Assembly: GCA_958296105.1 (NCBI GenBank)
Contig: OY282441.1
Span: 903,800 to 967,799 of the forward strand
Reading direction: 5' to 3'
DNA from: an uncultured Dehalococcoidia bacterium
GTDB taxonomy: Bacteria > Chloroflexota > Dehalococcoidia > Lucifugimonadales > UBA1123
Length of the DNA: 64,000 nt
The position numbers were made by a program, and so were the translations under genes. This document shows, piece by piece, positions 46,790 to 55,478 of the stretch (position 1 is its first letter; each line of letters opens with the position of its first letter). The notes beneath the pieces are model-generated. The model was not told where the DNA came from. It ran no database searches and worked only from the letters and a program-made list of their open reading frames with translations.

Positions 46790-47616
46790 GATTCAATCCG
46801 GACGCATACGCCAACCACCCCATCCTGCGCCCCAACTCCGATGACTACCCATCTGGGGAGTTCGACACGGGGCTGACCGTCTCGCAGGTCGGAAGAGACC
46901 TGACGCTGAACCTCTCTTTCCAGATAGGCGAACCCGCCGTGAAGGAGAAAGTCTCGTCCGGGAACGCTGTCTGCTGCGCCTACGTCTACTGCGGGGCCAC
47001 CTGCTTCTCAGAGATGCTGCGCGCGCAAGCGGGCTGCGCGCGGCTGTCCGCCTCCATACCGCTGAACGTTCTGAACGGGCGCGTGGAAGTCCACCCGTCC
47101 ATCATCGCGCTGGACGACTCGATCATCCGACCGGGTACAGCCAACCCGGAATACGGAGACGGCCCGATAGCCGTCCCGCGCTTCCGACAGCTCGCGGCGA
47201 CGACTCCGTGGCATCTCGCGGTCGGCGCGGTCGGCAGCGTCGAAAGTGCCTTCAGGCTTCAGAAAGACGCTGAAGCGAATCTGGCATATGGCGAATTCGA
47301 GTTCGATATAGAGCCGCAGGAGCGCTATATCGTCATCAGGGTGAACCCGGAGACGCACTCGCGCTTCACGGGAGCTCGCGCCGACGAAGCTCTTGCCATG
47401 TCCACCGTATATCTCGCCGCGCTCACGTCCGCGCTGGCGTATATCGACAGAACAAAAGACGACGCGGGGGAAGAACACGCCAACGGATGGGCGCCCACCC
47501 TGCGCGCGCGACTGGAGGAGAAGAAGATAGACCTAGAATCCGTCTCCATAGGGCTTGCCGCCCAAAGGCTGCTGGATACGCCCCTGAGCTACGTTCTTCG
47601 AGAGGACGGCCCATGA
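46786..47616 (+). CDS. Unknown protein, second gene of the GHKL cassette
   Basis: I do not recognise this 276-residue protein. Its ATG overlaps the ATPase stop, and its own stop overlaps the next ATG, so it is locked into the cassette. It begins MRFNPDAYANHPILRPNS, with beta-rich sequence through 200 (TVSQVGRDLTLNLSFQI; FEFDIEPQERYIVIRV) and a helical end (EALAMSTVYLAALTSAL). A run of Cys (AVCCAYVYCGATCF) at about 65-78 is notable but does not match a metal motif that I know. It may be an adaptor for the ATPase. Confidence 0.8.
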   Translation: MRFNPDAYANHPILRPNSDDYPSGEFDTGLTVSQVGRDLTLNLSFQIGEPAVKEKVSSGNAVCCAYVYCGATCFSEMLRAQAGCARLSASIPLNVLNGRVEVHPSIIALDDSIIRPGTANPEYGDGPIAVPRFRQLAATTPWHLAVGAVGSVESAFRLQKDAEANLAYGEFEFDIEPQERYIVIRVNPETHSRFTGARADEALAMSTVYLAALTSALAYIDRTKDDAGEEHANGWAPTLRARLEEKKIDLESVSIGLAAQRLLDTPLSYVLREDGP

Positions 47617-48380
47617 CGCTCAAAATGGTGAACGACACGGGCCTTGCCGCGCTGAAGGCTCTGGCCAAAGAAGAACCTGCCCTCTTCGTCAGCCCGGACC
47701 CCGCGCGTCTCGAAAAGAGGACGGCGGAGAGGGCCGATACGGACGATATATGGGGAAGCTCGCTTTCGCTTCGAGCCGATCTTTCGCCTCTCGACGAAAT
47801 CCAAAGCGGTGGACCGGGAACTGACGCCGCGTTCGCGCCCATAGTGCGGGACGCGCTGCCCGACCTGCCGCCCTCGGAGGGGCTGAACGAATACAGGTGG
47901 GCAACCATCAACTGCTTCGCTGTTCCACACTACACGCCAAAGCGATGGAATACCAGCAGAATGGCGAAAGACCCTAAGAAACTGTCCAACTTCGTGGAAT
48001 CGCATTGGCTGAAAGGAAACCTGACGTCCGCCAGAAACCAAAACGCAGCCGCGCGGCTGTGGTGGCTGGGGGAGCTGTCGTCCCGAGCGGCGCGGGCGTC
48101 GCAGCTTCTGGATCAAGATGAGATTCTGCACGCCATGGCGGATAACGTGAATCTCTACCACCAGCTGCTTTCGAGGCCGAACCTTCTATCGCGTCCGCGT
48201 CTGGTGGCCGCGATCTACGAGATGTTCTTGGACGGAAACGACCACCTCAAAGCTACCGCTTACGCCAACCCGCTTCTCAGCGCCTTGAACCTCCGCGCCG
48301 CCGACGTGTCGCTGGACTTCATGGACGGAAACGAGCTGCGGGACGCAGTAGAGGAGGCCAAGCCCCCAAAAGGGCGGTAG
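47613..48380 (+). CDS. DUF6339-like protein, third gene of the GHKL cassette
   Basis: A 255-residue protein from an ATG that overlaps the preceding stop. The segment ARLWWLGELSSRAARA, followed by a helical block with LLSRPNLLSRPRLVAAIYE, recalls DUF6339, a family found beside GHKL ATPases in restriction-like clusters; this is from memory and needs an HMM check. The C-terminal codons run CCC CCA AAA GGG CGG TAG: a C-CCA-AAA slippery heptamer (48365-48371) lies just before the stop, and a -1 shift enters the frame of the PP-loop protein downstream. Confidence 0.72.
   Translation: MTLKMVNDTGLAALKALAKEEPALFVSPDPARLEKRTAERADTDDIWGSSLSLRADLSPLDEIQSGGPGTDAAFAPIVRDALPDLPPSEGLNEYRWATINCFAVPHYTPKRWNTSRMAKDPKKLSNFVESHWLKGNLTSARNQNAAARLWWLGELSSRAARASQLLDQDEILHAMADNVNLYHQLLSRPNLLSRPRLVAAIYEMFLDGNDHLKATAYANPLLSALNLRAADVSLDFMDGNELRDAVEEAKPPKGR
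48365..48371 (+). promoter_or_regulatory. Candidate -1 ribosomal frameshift site (C CCA AAA)
   Basis: In the reading frame of the upstream gene the codons are CCA AAA after a C, the X-XXY-YYZ pattern. A -1 slip reads AGG GCG GTA and continues without a stop through VVSLGGGVQS into the PP-loop gene, which otherwise has no start codon ahead of its nucleotide-binding loop. Confidence 0.5.
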
Positions 48381-48442
48381 GCCACCGCCACCGAAGCCGC
48401 CCGACGGCTCCAGCCCAGAGGGTCGTCAGCCTGGGCGGAGGC

Positions 48443-49240
48443 GTGCAGAGTACGGTAATGTGTCTGATGGCGGAAAAGGGGCTGCTGCCGGAACGGCCAG
48501 ACTACGCCGTCTTCGCCGATACTGGATGGGAGCCGGACTCGGTTTATAGAACTCTCGACTGGCTCGAAACTCAGGTCTCGTTCCCGATCCTCAGAGTCAG
48601 CAACGGGCGCAGTCTGCGCGAGGATGTCCGAAACGGCGTGAACGCTCAGGGGCAGCCATGGATGACGCTCCCCGTATTCCTCGCCAGCCGAGAGGGTGGC
48701 GAAGCGGGCATAAACTGGCGTCAATGCACCAAGAACTACAAGATAGACCCGATTCGCAAGACGATACAGCGAGAGCTTGGGGTCAAACCGCGCCAGATTC
48801 TTGCCGCCGACACCTCGGTGGAGATGTGGCTGGGAATCACCACGGACGAGATAATGCGGATGAAACCGAGCCGCAACTGGTGGATCGCTCACAGATTCCC
48901 GCTCATCGAGGACGCGCCCATGAGCCGGCGCGACTGCGAAGGCTGGTTCGCCCAGAACTACCCCGGACGCCAGCTCGGACGAAGCGCCTGCGTGGGCTGT
49001 CCGTTCAGAAGCTCCTCCAGCTGGCTGGAGATCATGGAATCCGAACCGGAGATGTTTTCCGAAGCCGTGGAGATAGACGAAAGCCTGCGCGCGAGCGACC
49101 ACAACGCCGGGCGGATGTTTCGCAAGCGGGCGTTCCTCCACCACCGCCGAATACCGCTGGCGCAGGCGGTCGCACTGGACGCGGACGAATACGAGCATAA
49201 CGGGTTCATCAACGAGTGCGAGGGGCATTGCGGGCTGTGA
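48443..49240 (+). CDS. PP-loop ATPase/PAPS-reductase-like protein without a normal start
   Basis: The first conventional start in this frame is GTG at 48443, giving 265 residues. The open frame upstream encodes RVVSLGGGVQSTVM (from about 48419), which contains the PP-loop; GTG 48443 falls inside it. No ATG, GTG or TTG lies between that loop and the end of the previous gene. Phage and mobile-element PAPS-reductase-like proteins share FADTGWEPDSVY, WRQCTKNYKIDPI, GITTDEIMRMK and SACVGCPF, with Cys pairs likely binding iron-sulfur or zinc. Relatives (DndC) work in DNA phosphorothioation. It may be made as a fusion by -1 frameshifting, or a base is wrong upstream. Confidence 0.78.
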   Translation: MQSTVMCLMAEKGLLPERPDYAVFADTGWEPDSVYRTLDWLETQVSFPILRVSNGRSLREDVRNGVNAQGQPWMTLPVFLASREGGEAGINWRQCTKNYKIDPIRKTIQRELGVKPRQILAADTSVEMWLGITTDEIMRMKPSRNWWIAHRFPLIEDAPMSRRDCEGWFAQNYPGRQLGRSACVGCPFRSSSSWLEIMESEPEMFSEAVEIDESLRASDHNAGRMFRKRAFLHHRRIPLAQAVALDADEYEHNGFINECEGHCGL

Positions 49241-49244
49241 TCGC

Positions 49245-50309
49245 TCATACGCGGCGGCGGGCCGCCTCCACTCGTTCTCTGAGACGCTGGACCCACGCGC
49301 TGAGCGCGGTGTTCGAGCGCGCCAGCGGGACGGACGCCGCCACCGTCCGGTACACCCAGCGCCTGCTCACCTTCGAACGGGATGACGGCTCCAGCCACTT
49401 CGGATTTCGCATGAGAACGTCCAGTGTTGCCAAACCCATCAGCAGCGGCCAAGCGGCTGCCAGCCTGAGCCGCAGACAGCGGCGCGGGATGGACAGCAGA
49501 TACTCTTCCGCCGCCTCGAAGTGTCCGAGCGCCATGCGAACTCCCCTCGCCAGCGCGGGGCGCGCCGCCATGCTGTTGGTGGGATCGGTCAGGTCGAGCG
49601 GATGCAAGCCGATCTCGCTCAGCCACGCCGCCGGAATGTAGCAGCGTCCCGAGCGCAGGTCGGACGGGACGTCTCGCAAGATGTTGGTCATCTGAAGCGC
49701 CTTGCCGAACGCGACTCCCAGCTCTGCCTGCGCGTCCCTGTCCCAGTGTCGGAGCGCGGGGGTGTGCGCCATGCTCATGTCCGTCCAGAACTCCCCAACG
49801 CAGCCAGCCACCAGATAGGCGTAGCGATCCAGCTCCTCGCCGCTGTCCAGCCAGCACAGCCCGCGCTCTTCTTCGGGGGGGAAGCGGGTGAGGTCGAACT
49901 CCATGCCCTCGCACAGAGTCGACACGACTGCGCTGACACGCTCGCGGTCGGCGACGTCCAGCGATTTCAGGGCGGCAGCCACGCTTCCGGCCGAGATCAG
50001 AAGCTCCCGCTCGGCGTCGGCGGGCTGGGCATCGGCAAGCGAGCGAGCCAGATCACCGAGCGCGCTCGGCTCGCAGCCATGCGAGACGATGCGCCGAAAC
50101 GCGACCAGACGATCCAGGCGCATGTCGGGCGGTAGCGCGGAGGTGTCCGCTATGGTGTCCGCGGCTCTTGCCAGCAGGTAAGCCAAGCTCACAGGCTGCC
50201 TGACTCCGCTCGGCAAGACTCGTATCGAGAGGTAGAACGCTCTGGAAACCCGTTCGAGCAGGTCTGGCGACAACGGCTCGCTTCGCAGGTGGTCGTCGTC
50301 GCCGACCAT
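49245..50309 (-). CDS. Squalene/phytoene synthase family protein
   Basis: A 354-residue enzyme that condenses two prenyl diphosphates head to head. The first Asp-rich motif is DTIADT (D51, D55) and the second lies in KALQMTNILRDVPSD. The segment FYLSIRVLPSGVRQPV is typical of squalene synthases. The ATG at 50309 overlaps the stop of the upstream LLM gene (TGATG), so the two are cotranslated. The product (squalene or phytoene) cannot be told without cyclase or desaturase neighbours, which are absent here. Confidence 0.9.
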   Translation of the reverse strand: MVGDDDHLRSEPLSPDLLERVSRAFYLSIRVLPSGVRQPVSLAYLLARAADTIADTSALPPDMRLDRLVAFRRIVSHGCEPSALGDLARSLADAQPADAERELLISAGSVAAALKSLDVADRERVSAVVSTLCEGMEFDLTRFPPEEERGLCWLDSGEELDRYAYLVAGCVGEFWTDMSMAHTPALRHWDRDAQAELGVAFGKALQMTNILRDVPSDLRSGRCYIPAAWLSEIGLHPLDLTDPTNSMAARPALARGVRMALGHFEAAEEYLLSIPRRCLRLRLAAAWPLLMGLATLDVLMRNPKWLEPSSRSKVSRRWVYRTVAASVPLARSNTALSAWVQRLRERVEAARRRV

Positions 50310-51235
50310 CAGGCGCGGGGAGCCACCGAGTCGGCGAAATGCTCCATCGTCCTGATGCAGTCGTCCACGTCTGGGGTGCGAAAGTCGAAGGTCAGCTGCT
50401 GGATTCCGATTCGCTCGCACGCGCTGACGTCTTCGATGATCTCACCGGTGGAGGCGATCAGCGCGCCGTTGGAGCGGTTGGACCGCCCCTCCTCCACGCC
50501 GAGATCGGTGAAGTGCAGCGTTCGCTTGAGTGAGATGGTGACCTCGTCCGGATCGCGCCTGACGCCTTCGGCGTATCCGCGCAGATAGGGCAGATTAGCG
50601 GCAATGAACTCGGGGGTCTGCCGCGTGGGGTGCCAGGCGTCGCCGTAGTTGACTGCGCGGCGCATGGCTCGGCGGGTGTGTCCGCCCACCCATATGGGGA
50701 TGTGGCCGTCTCTGACGGGTTTCGGGGCGAAGTAGATGCCCTCGAAATGGTAATGCTCTCCGTGGAACTCAGGCTCGGCGTCTCGCCAGAGCCTTCTGAA
50801 TATGCGAAGATACTCGTCCGTGACGGGGCCGCGCTCCGGGTAGGACGCGCCCAGCGCCTCGAACTCCTTCTCCAGCCAGCCCACGCCCACGCCGCATACG
50901 ACGCGCCCCTGGGTGAGAACGTCCAGTGTGGCGAACATCTTGGCCTGAAGTATGGGGTTGCGGTATGGGACGATGGCGACGGTGGTTCCTATGTCGATCC
51001 TGCTGGTGGAGGAGGCGATGTAGCTGAGGGTCACGAGCGCGTCCAGCTGCGGATCGTCCGGGCGCGCCACGAAGCGGCCGTCGGGCGTGTAGGGATACTG
51101 GTCGGTCTCCTCCGAGGGCAGGACGATGTGATCTCCCATCCAGACCGACTCGAAGCCGAGGTCCTCCACCGCCCGCGCGAATCTGATCAGAGCCTCGCCG
51201 TCGGTTGTCTTGGGGAGCGCGAATCCGTATTCCAT
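50309..51235 (-). CDS. LLM class F420-dependent oxidoreductase
   Basis: A 308-residue luciferase-like enzyme. The start MEYGFALPKTTDGEAL at 51235 has GGAGG about 10 bases upstream; the longer frame to 51571 is not family-like. Marks include FESVWMGDHIVLP, DIGTTVAIVPYRNPI, GRVVCGVGVGWLEKEFEALG and PIWVGGHTRRAMRRA, as in F420-dependent subgroup members. Its stop overlaps the squalene-synthase start. The substrate is unknown. Confidence 0.92.
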   Translation of the reverse strand: MEYGFALPKTTDGEALIRFARAVEDLGFESVWMGDHIVLPSEETDQYPYTPDGRFVARPDDPQLDALVTLSYIASSTSRIDIGTTVAIVPYRNPILQAKMFATLDVLTQGRVVCGVGVGWLEKEFEALGASYPERGPVTDEYLRIFRRLWRDAEPEFHGEHYHFEGIYFAPKPVRDGHIPIWVGGHTRRAMRRAVNYGDAWHPTRQTPEFIAANLPYLRGYAEGVRRDPDEVTISLKRTLHFTDLGVEEGRSNRSNGALIASTGEIIEDVSACERIGIQQLTFDFRTPDVDDCIRTMEHFADSVAPRA

Positions 51236-51328
51236 AGCAAGTTTGCCTCCGCAGGCTGTTTCGGCGTGTGAGGACATTATCGCGCAAATTGGGCGCGGCG
51301 TCATCCCGTCTGGTGGCGGCAGTGACAG

Positions 51329-51649
51329 ATGGGAGTCCTGTGCGCCGCCGCTTTCATAATGGACGGCACGCTTGCCATGCTCGGGGCGTCTGCATGGAAC
51401 GAGCGCGCACGGATCGAGACAGCCCGAATTCACCCGGAGGCGAGGCGCACGCTTGCGGTCAGAACCGGCGGGCGGAGGGATACGCTGAACAACACGCTGC
51501 GCGCGCTGTCCGAAGTCTTTCCAGAGTGGGGCATGGAGAAAAGGGACATGTCGCTGGTTCCAGCCCGCCAAGTGAAGCCATACGGACGGGGCGGGGCGCC
51601 CAAGAGACCCAGCCGCGAATTCGATCTGATACTGACGCGCCGCGCCACA

Positions 51650-51655
<6 letters not shown>
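51329..51655 (+). CDS. Possible small protein, low support
   Basis: A 108-codon frame in the 415-base gap between the LLM gene and tRNA-Lys. Its middle (DTLNNTLRALSEVFPEW) uses GC-ending codons like real genes here, but there is no convincing ribosome binding site, and its end enters the tRNA. I do not recognise the protein. Nothing else is visible in this gap. Confidence 0.25.
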
Positions 51656-51726
<71 letters not shown>

Positions 51727-51916
51727 ACCTGCAAGCCGCAGCACAGCCGAGCTGTGAGATAGCTGCGACTGCGCAACGGCAAGACAATTCTAGTTTTCGA
51801 GCGCGCTGGCAGTCAAGGCGAAAATGCCCTGTCATCAGCATAGGTTTAGGGTAAGCCCAAGACGTAACCGCCTACTGATCAGGGGAGCTTCCAACGTCGG
51901 CAAGGCTTGTTTTATG

Positions 51917-51951
51917 TTCGGATATGTATAATGCTCATACACGTATCCGAA
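51917..51951 (+). promoter_or_regulatory. Palindromic operator over the antitoxin promoter
   Basis: TTCGGATA (51917) and TATCCGAA (ending 51951) form an inverted repeat, with further pairing of GTAT and ATAC inside. A TATAAT -10 box lies within it, about 40 bases before the decayed antitoxin gene. This is the usual autoregulation layout of toxin-antitoxin operons. Confidence 0.65.
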
Positions 51952-51969
51952 TATGGGGAGGATGTCTCA

Positions 51970-52245
51970 GTGACAAGAGTTCAACTGATAATCTCAGATG
52001 AAGACCGTGACCTCTTCGTCTGTCAGACACGCAAGGAGGGCCTGACTTCAGCGCATGGATGAGGGCCGCGGCGCATGAGCGGATCGAGAAGCGGTAACGC
52101 GGAGGCAGTTCAAGTCCTCAGAGGATCTGAAGCAGTCTTTGAAAAGCGCGCTGATCGTGAAGGCGTTGGAATGGAACCGGATCGGTCAGAGCATCTCCAG
52201 ACACTGCACGAATCGATAACCAGCGGCCTGTCAATGCCGCTGTAG
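51970..52245 (+). pseudogene. Decayed toxin-antitoxin antitoxin gene
   Basis: From GTG at 51970 (after GGGGAGG) the frame reads VTRVQLIISDEDRDLFV, then TRKEGL, and breaks; in another frame it continues FSAWMRAAAHERIEKR, then a stop, and later EPDRSEHLQTLHESIT in a third frame. The order matches a ribbon-helix-helix-like antitoxin of about 85-90 residues. At least two frameshifts and a stop inactivate it. The expected toxin gene does not follow. The rest of the 51727-52400 gap holds only the operator and, from 52246, nothing I can assign. Confidence 0.7.
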
Positions 52246-52400
52246 CTTTCCGGTGCGGAAAAAATTCACTACGGCCCCCTGCCCCATTTCACATACAAGC
52301 CCCGGGCTCATACGCCCGCCGGAGGGAGTACGGGCTGATATACTGGCAGTCGAGCGAGAGACCGATGGGCTGCTGGGGGAGATTGGGGAAGGAGCGAAAG

Positions 52401-52889
52401 ATGAACTTGGGAACGCTGTTCAAAGATTTTCACTTGGATAAGATTCGACTGAGTCCAAGCAGCGGAATGATAGAAATATCTTTCAAGCCGGATGACAAGG
52501 ACGCCGCTTGGGAACTGTATATTGAGATGCTGACCAGAATCGTAACTCAGCCCCTTCCATCTAGCGCAGGGGATGAAGAGACGGCCCTGGGCAGCGTTTA
52601 CTCGCTCTTCGCGGTCACTCGTGAGATTCTGCGAAGACGCGGGCGCGGAACGATTCAGTTTAGTATGGTTGCCATACCCGTACTGAACCAAGTGGTGCGG
52701 CCCTTCACCGCCAAGTGGCACAAAGAGAGCTTGGCGGGCGCTTTCGATGGCGAGACCAAGAGGAAGGAGTTTCGCGAAGAACTGGAGATCCTGCAAGAGG
52801 AATTGCGTGAGTACAATCGTATGCTGGCTCAGATTGCTGGCGTAGAGGATTTGACCAACTTGGAACAGGCAGAGGGCGAGCAACGATGA
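52401..52889 (+). CDS. Unknown protein, first gene of the TIR-HEPN cassette
   Basis: A 162-residue protein. I chose the ATG at 52401, with GGAAGGAG 6 bases upstream; a longer frame from 52365 adds 12 unlikely residues. The sequence has MIEISFKPDDKDAAWELYIE, IVTQPLP, REILRRRGRGTIQFS and VVRPFTAKWHKESLAG, followed by a charged helical tail (EELREYNRMLAQIAGV). I know no function, but the stretch looks like a conserved family. Its stop overlaps the TIR gene start (ATGA), so the two are made together and may form a sensor-effector pair. Confidence 0.82.
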   Translation: MNLGTLFKDFHLDKIRLSPSSGMIEISFKPDDKDAAWELYIEMLTRIVTQPLPSSAGDEETALGSVYSLFAVTREILRRRGRGTIQFSMVAIPVLNQVVRPFTAKWHKESLAGAFDGETKRKEFREELEILQEELREYNRMLAQIAGVEDLTNLEQAEGEQR

Positions 52890-53452
52890 TACGTCAAACT
52901 CCGAGACACAGAGTATTCATCAGCTTCCATCATGATGATGAAGCATACAAAGACTTCTTTGTCCGGATGATGGGGGATGATATCGTGGACGAATCAGTTA
53001 GCGATGGAGACATAGATGATGAAAACCTTCCGACAGAAACCGTCCGTCAACATATAAGGGATCGCTTCATTCGTGAAGCGACTGTAACGGTCGTGCTCAT
53101 AGGTAGTCGTACATGGCAGCGCAAACATGTGGACTGGGAAATTGGGTCCAGCTTAAGAGAAACTCGCAGAAACTCTCGATGCGGCCTGTTAGGTATCCTG
53201 CTTCCGAGTCATTCGGATTTCGGAAGCCAAACATACAATCCACGCTTGATACCTCCGCGACTATCGGACAACTGCGATGGAAATGACCCCTACGCATTTA
53301 TCTATAATTGGCCAAACGATCAAAGAACAAGTGACATTCGCAATTGGATTCACCGTGCATTCAACAGGAGGGATGGAACACCGCCCAACAACGCGCGACA
53401 ACAGTATCGCAACAATAGAGGCGGAGACTATTCAAGAGGCTGGCAGAACTAG
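52886..53452 (+). CDS. TIR-like domain protein (DUF1863/ThsB type)
   Basis: A 188-residue protein. The first strand RVFISFHHDDEAYKDFF, the middle strand VTVVLIGSRTWQRKHVDWEI (probable catalytic Glu E85) and YIYNW-type end region fit the TIR-like fold of DUF1863, which includes Thoeris ThsB. ThsB-type proteins sense phage and make NAD-derived signals. The C-terminal 30 residues are Asn/Arg-rich and probably disordered. No ThsA-like NADase is adjacent. Instead a HEPN protein follows after 36 bases. Confidence 0.83.
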   Translation: MIRQTPRHRVFISFHHDDEAYKDFFVRMMGDDIVDESVSDGDIDDENLPTETVRQHIRDRFIREATVTVVLIGSRTWQRKHVDWEIGSSLRETRRNSRCGLLGILLPSHSDFGSQTYNPRLIPPRLSDNCDGNDPYAFIYNWPNDQRTSDIRNWIHRAFNRRDGTPPNNARQQYRNNRGGDYSRGWQN

Positions 53453-53488
53453 AACGGCGCGCAAGCGTCGGGAAGAGAAAGAAAACTG

Positions 53489-54265
53489 ATGCTCACGTAC
53501 CGTGTGCATATCTATACCCGTGCGATGGTTGTAACCGCCGAGGCGACGACGCTTGCTCTGTCGTTATCGAAGTGTACGGCGGAGCTGCGAATCAAGGCCA
53601 ACCCCCCAGGCGCCGTTGAGAAATATCTGCCAGACCTGAGGAGTACAGCGGCATCTCTTTGCACCGCTGTCGATAAATTCTTGGAGGCACTCCCTTCGGA
53701 AGTTCGAGAGCAGATTAGAGGTCATACTAACTTGATGCGTCATCTCTGTTGGATTGACTATTGGCTCGGAAAGAGATCACCAGATAGCTGCATGGGTGAT
53801 CCGGTTGATATTGTGGCGTACGACCTGCCCGACGCTCTTGGACTGTTCGAAGAGTGGTACGAGCGCCAGTCACCTACCGACAGCATTCTCGGTACTCGCT
53901 TGGAGCCACATATCACCAATGGGCAACTGAACGCGGCACTTCGGGAGGCGTGGCCTGTCTTCAAGACTCGGATGGTTGAGGTGTTCAGACTCGCAGACAA
54001 CCTTGATGGCCATGAGCTCACAAACAAGCTCTTCGGGAGTAACGGCTCCACAGCGGGACTCTTGCCAGATCAGGAACGCGAAGGATACCTGAATCTATTC
54101 AAGGGTCTGTACACGCTCAGCAGAAATCCTGTGGTCCACAACGATACGCCAGTCAATCCAGAGGAGGCCGGCGCTGTACTTGCACTGATCAACTCTGCGC
54201 TCGTGAGGGTCGAAGGTGTACAGTGCGCCACTGTCTCTACGAGCGCCAACCTCACGTCCAAGTAG
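53489..54265 (+). CDS. HEPN-domain protein (Ymh/TIGR02391-like), third gene of the cassette
   Basis: A 258-residue protein. The C-terminal 80 residues match the Ymh-type HEPN pattern: LFGSNGSTAGL, YLNLFKGLYTLSRNPVVHND with the R-x4-H RNase motif (R212, H217), then PEEAGAVLALINSALVRV. The N-terminal 170 residues are helical and not recognised (WIDYWLGKR; LEEWYERQ-like acidic region). It is a plausible toxic effector that cuts RNA once the TIR protein signals, but that link is inference. Confidence 0.78.
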   Translation: MLTYRVHIYTRAMVVTAEATTLALSLSKCTAELRIKANPPGAVEKYLPDLRSTAASLCTAVDKFLEALPSEVREQIRGHTNLMRHLCWIDYWLGKRSPDSCMGDPVDIVAYDLPDALGLFEEWYERQSPTDSILGTRLEPHITNGQLNAALREAWPVFKTRMVEVFRLADNLDGHELTNKLFGSNGSTAGLLPDQEREGYLNLFKGLYTLSRNPVVHNDTPVNPEEAGAVLALINSALVRVEGVQCATVSTSANLTSK

Positions 54266-54446
54266 GGACAAAGGGATGGTCATGACCCTCACCGAAAGCC
54301 ATCCGCTCTGAAGCGTGGCAGTACACACGCTTACCTACCGGCTCGTACTGGGACAGCTTCGAAAAGCCAATGCGATTGACCGCCGAAGGGTGGCTGTGAT
54401 ACCCTCGCTCGTGAAATAATGCACAGACTGGCGACGTCTATGGGGT

Positions 54447-55478
54447 ATGGGGCAGCAATTGAGTCTCAATCCATCCGACTCGAGCGATCCGACCGAGAAC
54501 ATGCCCTCCGATAGGGTTCTGATCGCTTTTCGCGTGGTTGCGGTGGCCGCAGTCGTTGCCGCGCTCGGTCAGGTCACGCTTGGCGGCGTAGTCCGGGTTA
54601 CGGACTCGGGGCTGGGTTGCCCGGACTGGCCTCTCTGCCACGGAAAGCTCATCCCGCCGTTCGACACTGCAACGCTCATCGAGTACAGCCATCGGCTGTC
54701 GGCATCGGTCTTGGGGCTGTTCGTCGTGGCTGCCGCCGTCCTCGCGTGGATGCGCCGCAGCAGCGCGCCGAACGCTTTCTACGCCAGTATCGCAGGCGTG
54801 GCGCTGGTGACGGTGGCGGCAGTGCTGGGCGGCGTCACCGTGCTGACAGAGCTGGAGTGGTGGTACGTGCTTCTTCACCTGAGCATCGCCGAGCTTCTGA
54901 CTGCCAGCCTCGTGGCGGCGGCGATCATGGGCTGGGGCGCAAAGGCGCGGTCGCTGTCGGATACCGATAGATCCAAACCCTCCAGCGCGGATGACGCGAC
55001 GGGAGGGCTGATCATGGGCGCGCTTGCCGGCGCGATGGCGCTGATCCTGTTCGGGTCTTTCATGGTGGGGTACGGGGCAGGGACTTCGTGCGCCACGTGG
55101 CCGCTCTGCCGCGGCAGTCTGCTTCCCGATGGGAGCGCCTACGCGATTCACATGGGACACCGCTACATCGCCGCCGCGGTCGGGCTGGTGATGCTTGCCG
55201 CCGCGTGGCGCGTCTGGAATGCGGCGCATCCCGCCAGCGCCGTTCGCGTTGCCGCAGCTGCGGTGTTCGCTTCGTTCGCGGCGCAGATCGCGGTCGGCGC
55301 GGTGGTGGTGTGGACGGGCTTCGATGCGGTGTTCAAGGCGGTTCACCTGAGCCTAGCCACAGTGGTATGGATCGCGCTGGTGGCTATGGCCGCGCTCCAC
55401 TGGATCCCGCAAAGAATATCCGAGACCGAAGGGGCGCGCTCGCACACGGGGCGCGGGCTGGCGCAGGAGCGGCAATGA
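54447..55478 (+). CDS. ctaA: Heme A synthase (COX15/CtaA family)
   Basis: A 343-residue membrane protein with eight predicted helices in two similar halves. The signature GGVVRVTDSGLGCPDWPLC (half one) and TSCATWPLCRG (half two) carry the paired Cys, and His residues in IEYSHRLSAS, LLHLSIAE, MGHRYIAA and FKAVHLSLA would bind heme. It oxidises heme O to heme A. The stop overlaps ctaB (ATGA). Confidence 0.94.
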   Translation: MGQQLSLNPSDSSDPTENMPSDRVLIAFRVVAVAAVVAALGQVTLGGVVRVTDSGLGCPDWPLCHGKLIPPFDTATLIEYSHRLSASVLGLFVVAAAVLAWMRRSSAPNAFYASIAGVALVTVAAVLGGVTVLTELEWWYVLLHLSIAELLTASLVAAAIMGWGAKARSLSDTDRSKPSSADDATGGLIMGALAGAMALILFGSFMVGYGAGTSCATWPLCRGSLLPDGSAYAIHMGHRYIAAAVGLVMLAAAWRVWNAAHPASAVRVAAAAVFASFAAQIAVGAVVVWTGFDAVFKAVHLSLATVVWIALVAMAALHWIPQRISETEGARSHTGRGLAQERQ

